A DNA stretch of 6,419 nt, taken from contig JAJYBQ010000144.1 of assembly GCA_021778935.1 (NCBI GenBank), forward strand, positions 1 to 6,419. Direction: 5' to 3'. The DNA is from Pseudomonadota bacterium. GTDB lineage: Bacteria > Pseudomonadota > Gammaproteobacteria > Burkholderiales > Burkholderiaceae. This document shows, one piece after another, positions 5,884 through 6,419 of this stretch. A program made the translations under genes and the position numbers. The first letter of the stretch is position 1, and the number at the start of each line of letters is the position of its first letter. Below the pieces are notes generated by a model. It did not search any database. It saw only the letters and a program-made list of their open reading frames with translations, and was not told the origin of the DNA.

Positions 5884-6419
5884 CAGCGAGGCGCTCCCGT
5901 CGGCCACACCCGGCTGGTCGCTGCGTCGCCGGCTGCTGGTGCTGACGGCGAGCGTCACCGCCATTGCCTGGCTGGTCGGCGGGACGGCGACGTTTTTCAT
6001 CTCGCGCCACATCAGCAACGCGCTGTTCGATCATCGGTTGCGCGACATCGCGGAAGAGTTGCTGACGTTCGCCGACCACGAGATCACCGAACTACAGGCG
6101 GCCGGGGCGGGCATCGTCCACGTCGAAGGCGCACAGACGGTCGGGGCTCATTACCATTACCAGATCTGGACGCCCGAAGGCCAGTTGCTGCTGGTGAGCG
6201 TTCACACTGGGCGTTCGCCCTTTGCCCCGTTTCGTCGGACGGGGTTTTCCACCGGTCTCGTCCGGGGCGTGCGCAGCCGGATCATCGTGATCGCATCCGA
6301 CGATGGCAGCAAGGTCCTCGAAATGGCGGAACCGCTGTCGGCGCGCTCCGTTTATCTCGTTCCCGACCTGCCGCTGCTCCTCATTCCGCTCCTGTTTTCG
6401 CTGGCGGGGCCGCTTTGGT
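5873..6419 (+). CDS. Sensor histidine kinase, N-terminal part (3'-truncated by window edge)
   Basis: An open frame from ATG 5873 to the window end gives 182 residues of the cognate kinase. After a short Arg-containing cytoplasmic start comes a first membrane helix (~21-43, beginning LLVLTASVTAIAWLVGG). A periplasmic sensor region of ~120 residues follows, and a second hydrophobic segment begins near 164 (LPLLLIPLLFSLAGPLW). The sequence DHRLRDIAEELLTFADHE (53-70) and the later YQIWTPEGQLLLVS match the 2CSK_N type of sensor domain found in QseC/TctE-like kinases. HAMP, histidine phospho-acceptor and ATPase domains lie beyond the edge. There is no separate Shine-Dalgarno; the start lies within the final codons of the regulator gene, indicating coupling. 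An AHYHY stretch (92-96) in the periplasmic part could bind metal, but that is a guess. Confidence 0.85.
   Translation, partial: MRSSSEALPSATPGWSLRRRLLVLTASVTAIAWLVGGTATFFISRHISNALFDHRLRDIAEELLTFADHEITELQAAGAGIVHVEGAQTVGAHYHYQIWTPEGQLLLVSVHTGRSPFAPFRRTGFSTGLVRGVRSRIIVIASDDGSKVLEMAEPLSARSVYLVPDLPLLLIPLLFSLAGPLW

Noticed and set aside
5080..6018. A 312-codon open frame on - across the response regulator and kinase
   Set aside because: It is the antisense shadow of two clear genes and has no recognisable motif; it also runs through the dsbD promoter region.

Overview
The window is GC-rich coding DNA, densely packed and without mobile elements, RNA genes or CRISPR repeats that I can see. The gene families and codon use suggest a proteobacterium, most likely a betaproteobacterium of the Burkholderiales (Alcaligenaceae/Burkholderia-like). 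That placement is inference from protein style, since no marker gene is present.

Layout from left to right: (1) the 3' end of topB, DNA topoisomerase III, on +, with a four-cysteine zinc cluster and a Lys/Ala-rich tail; (2) convergent to it, an HDOD-domain signalling protein on -, starting at TTG; (3) a 141-bp divergent spacer containing an A-rich island and a small inverted repeat; (4) a SET-domain protein lysine methyltransferase on +, with a histone-H1-like basic N-terminal tail and a complete post-SET cysteine motif; (5) convergent to it, a 74-residue predicted membrane protein on -, lying 72 bp downstream of (6) a large DsbD/ScsB-type transmembrane thiol:disulfide reductase, also on -; (7) a 109-bp divergent spacer; (8) on +, an OmpR-type response regulator whose 3' end overlaps the start of (9) a QseC/TctE-type sensor histidine kinase cut off by the window end.

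Two modules deserve attention. The first is the SET methyltransferase. Its own tail carries ARKSA and TARK, short matches to the sequences around Lys27 and Lys9 of eukaryotic histone H3, and the neighbouring topoisomerase III ends in a similar AARKTA-containing tail. A chromatin-like lysine methylation activity on H1-like tails is a reasonable hypothesis, but it is not proven and low-complexity chance is a real alternative. The second is the divergent dsbD / two-component pair, whose shared spacer suggests, by position only, that the regulator could control periplasmic thiol reduction. Nothing here amounts to a clear new defence or mobile system; most genes belong to ordinary families.
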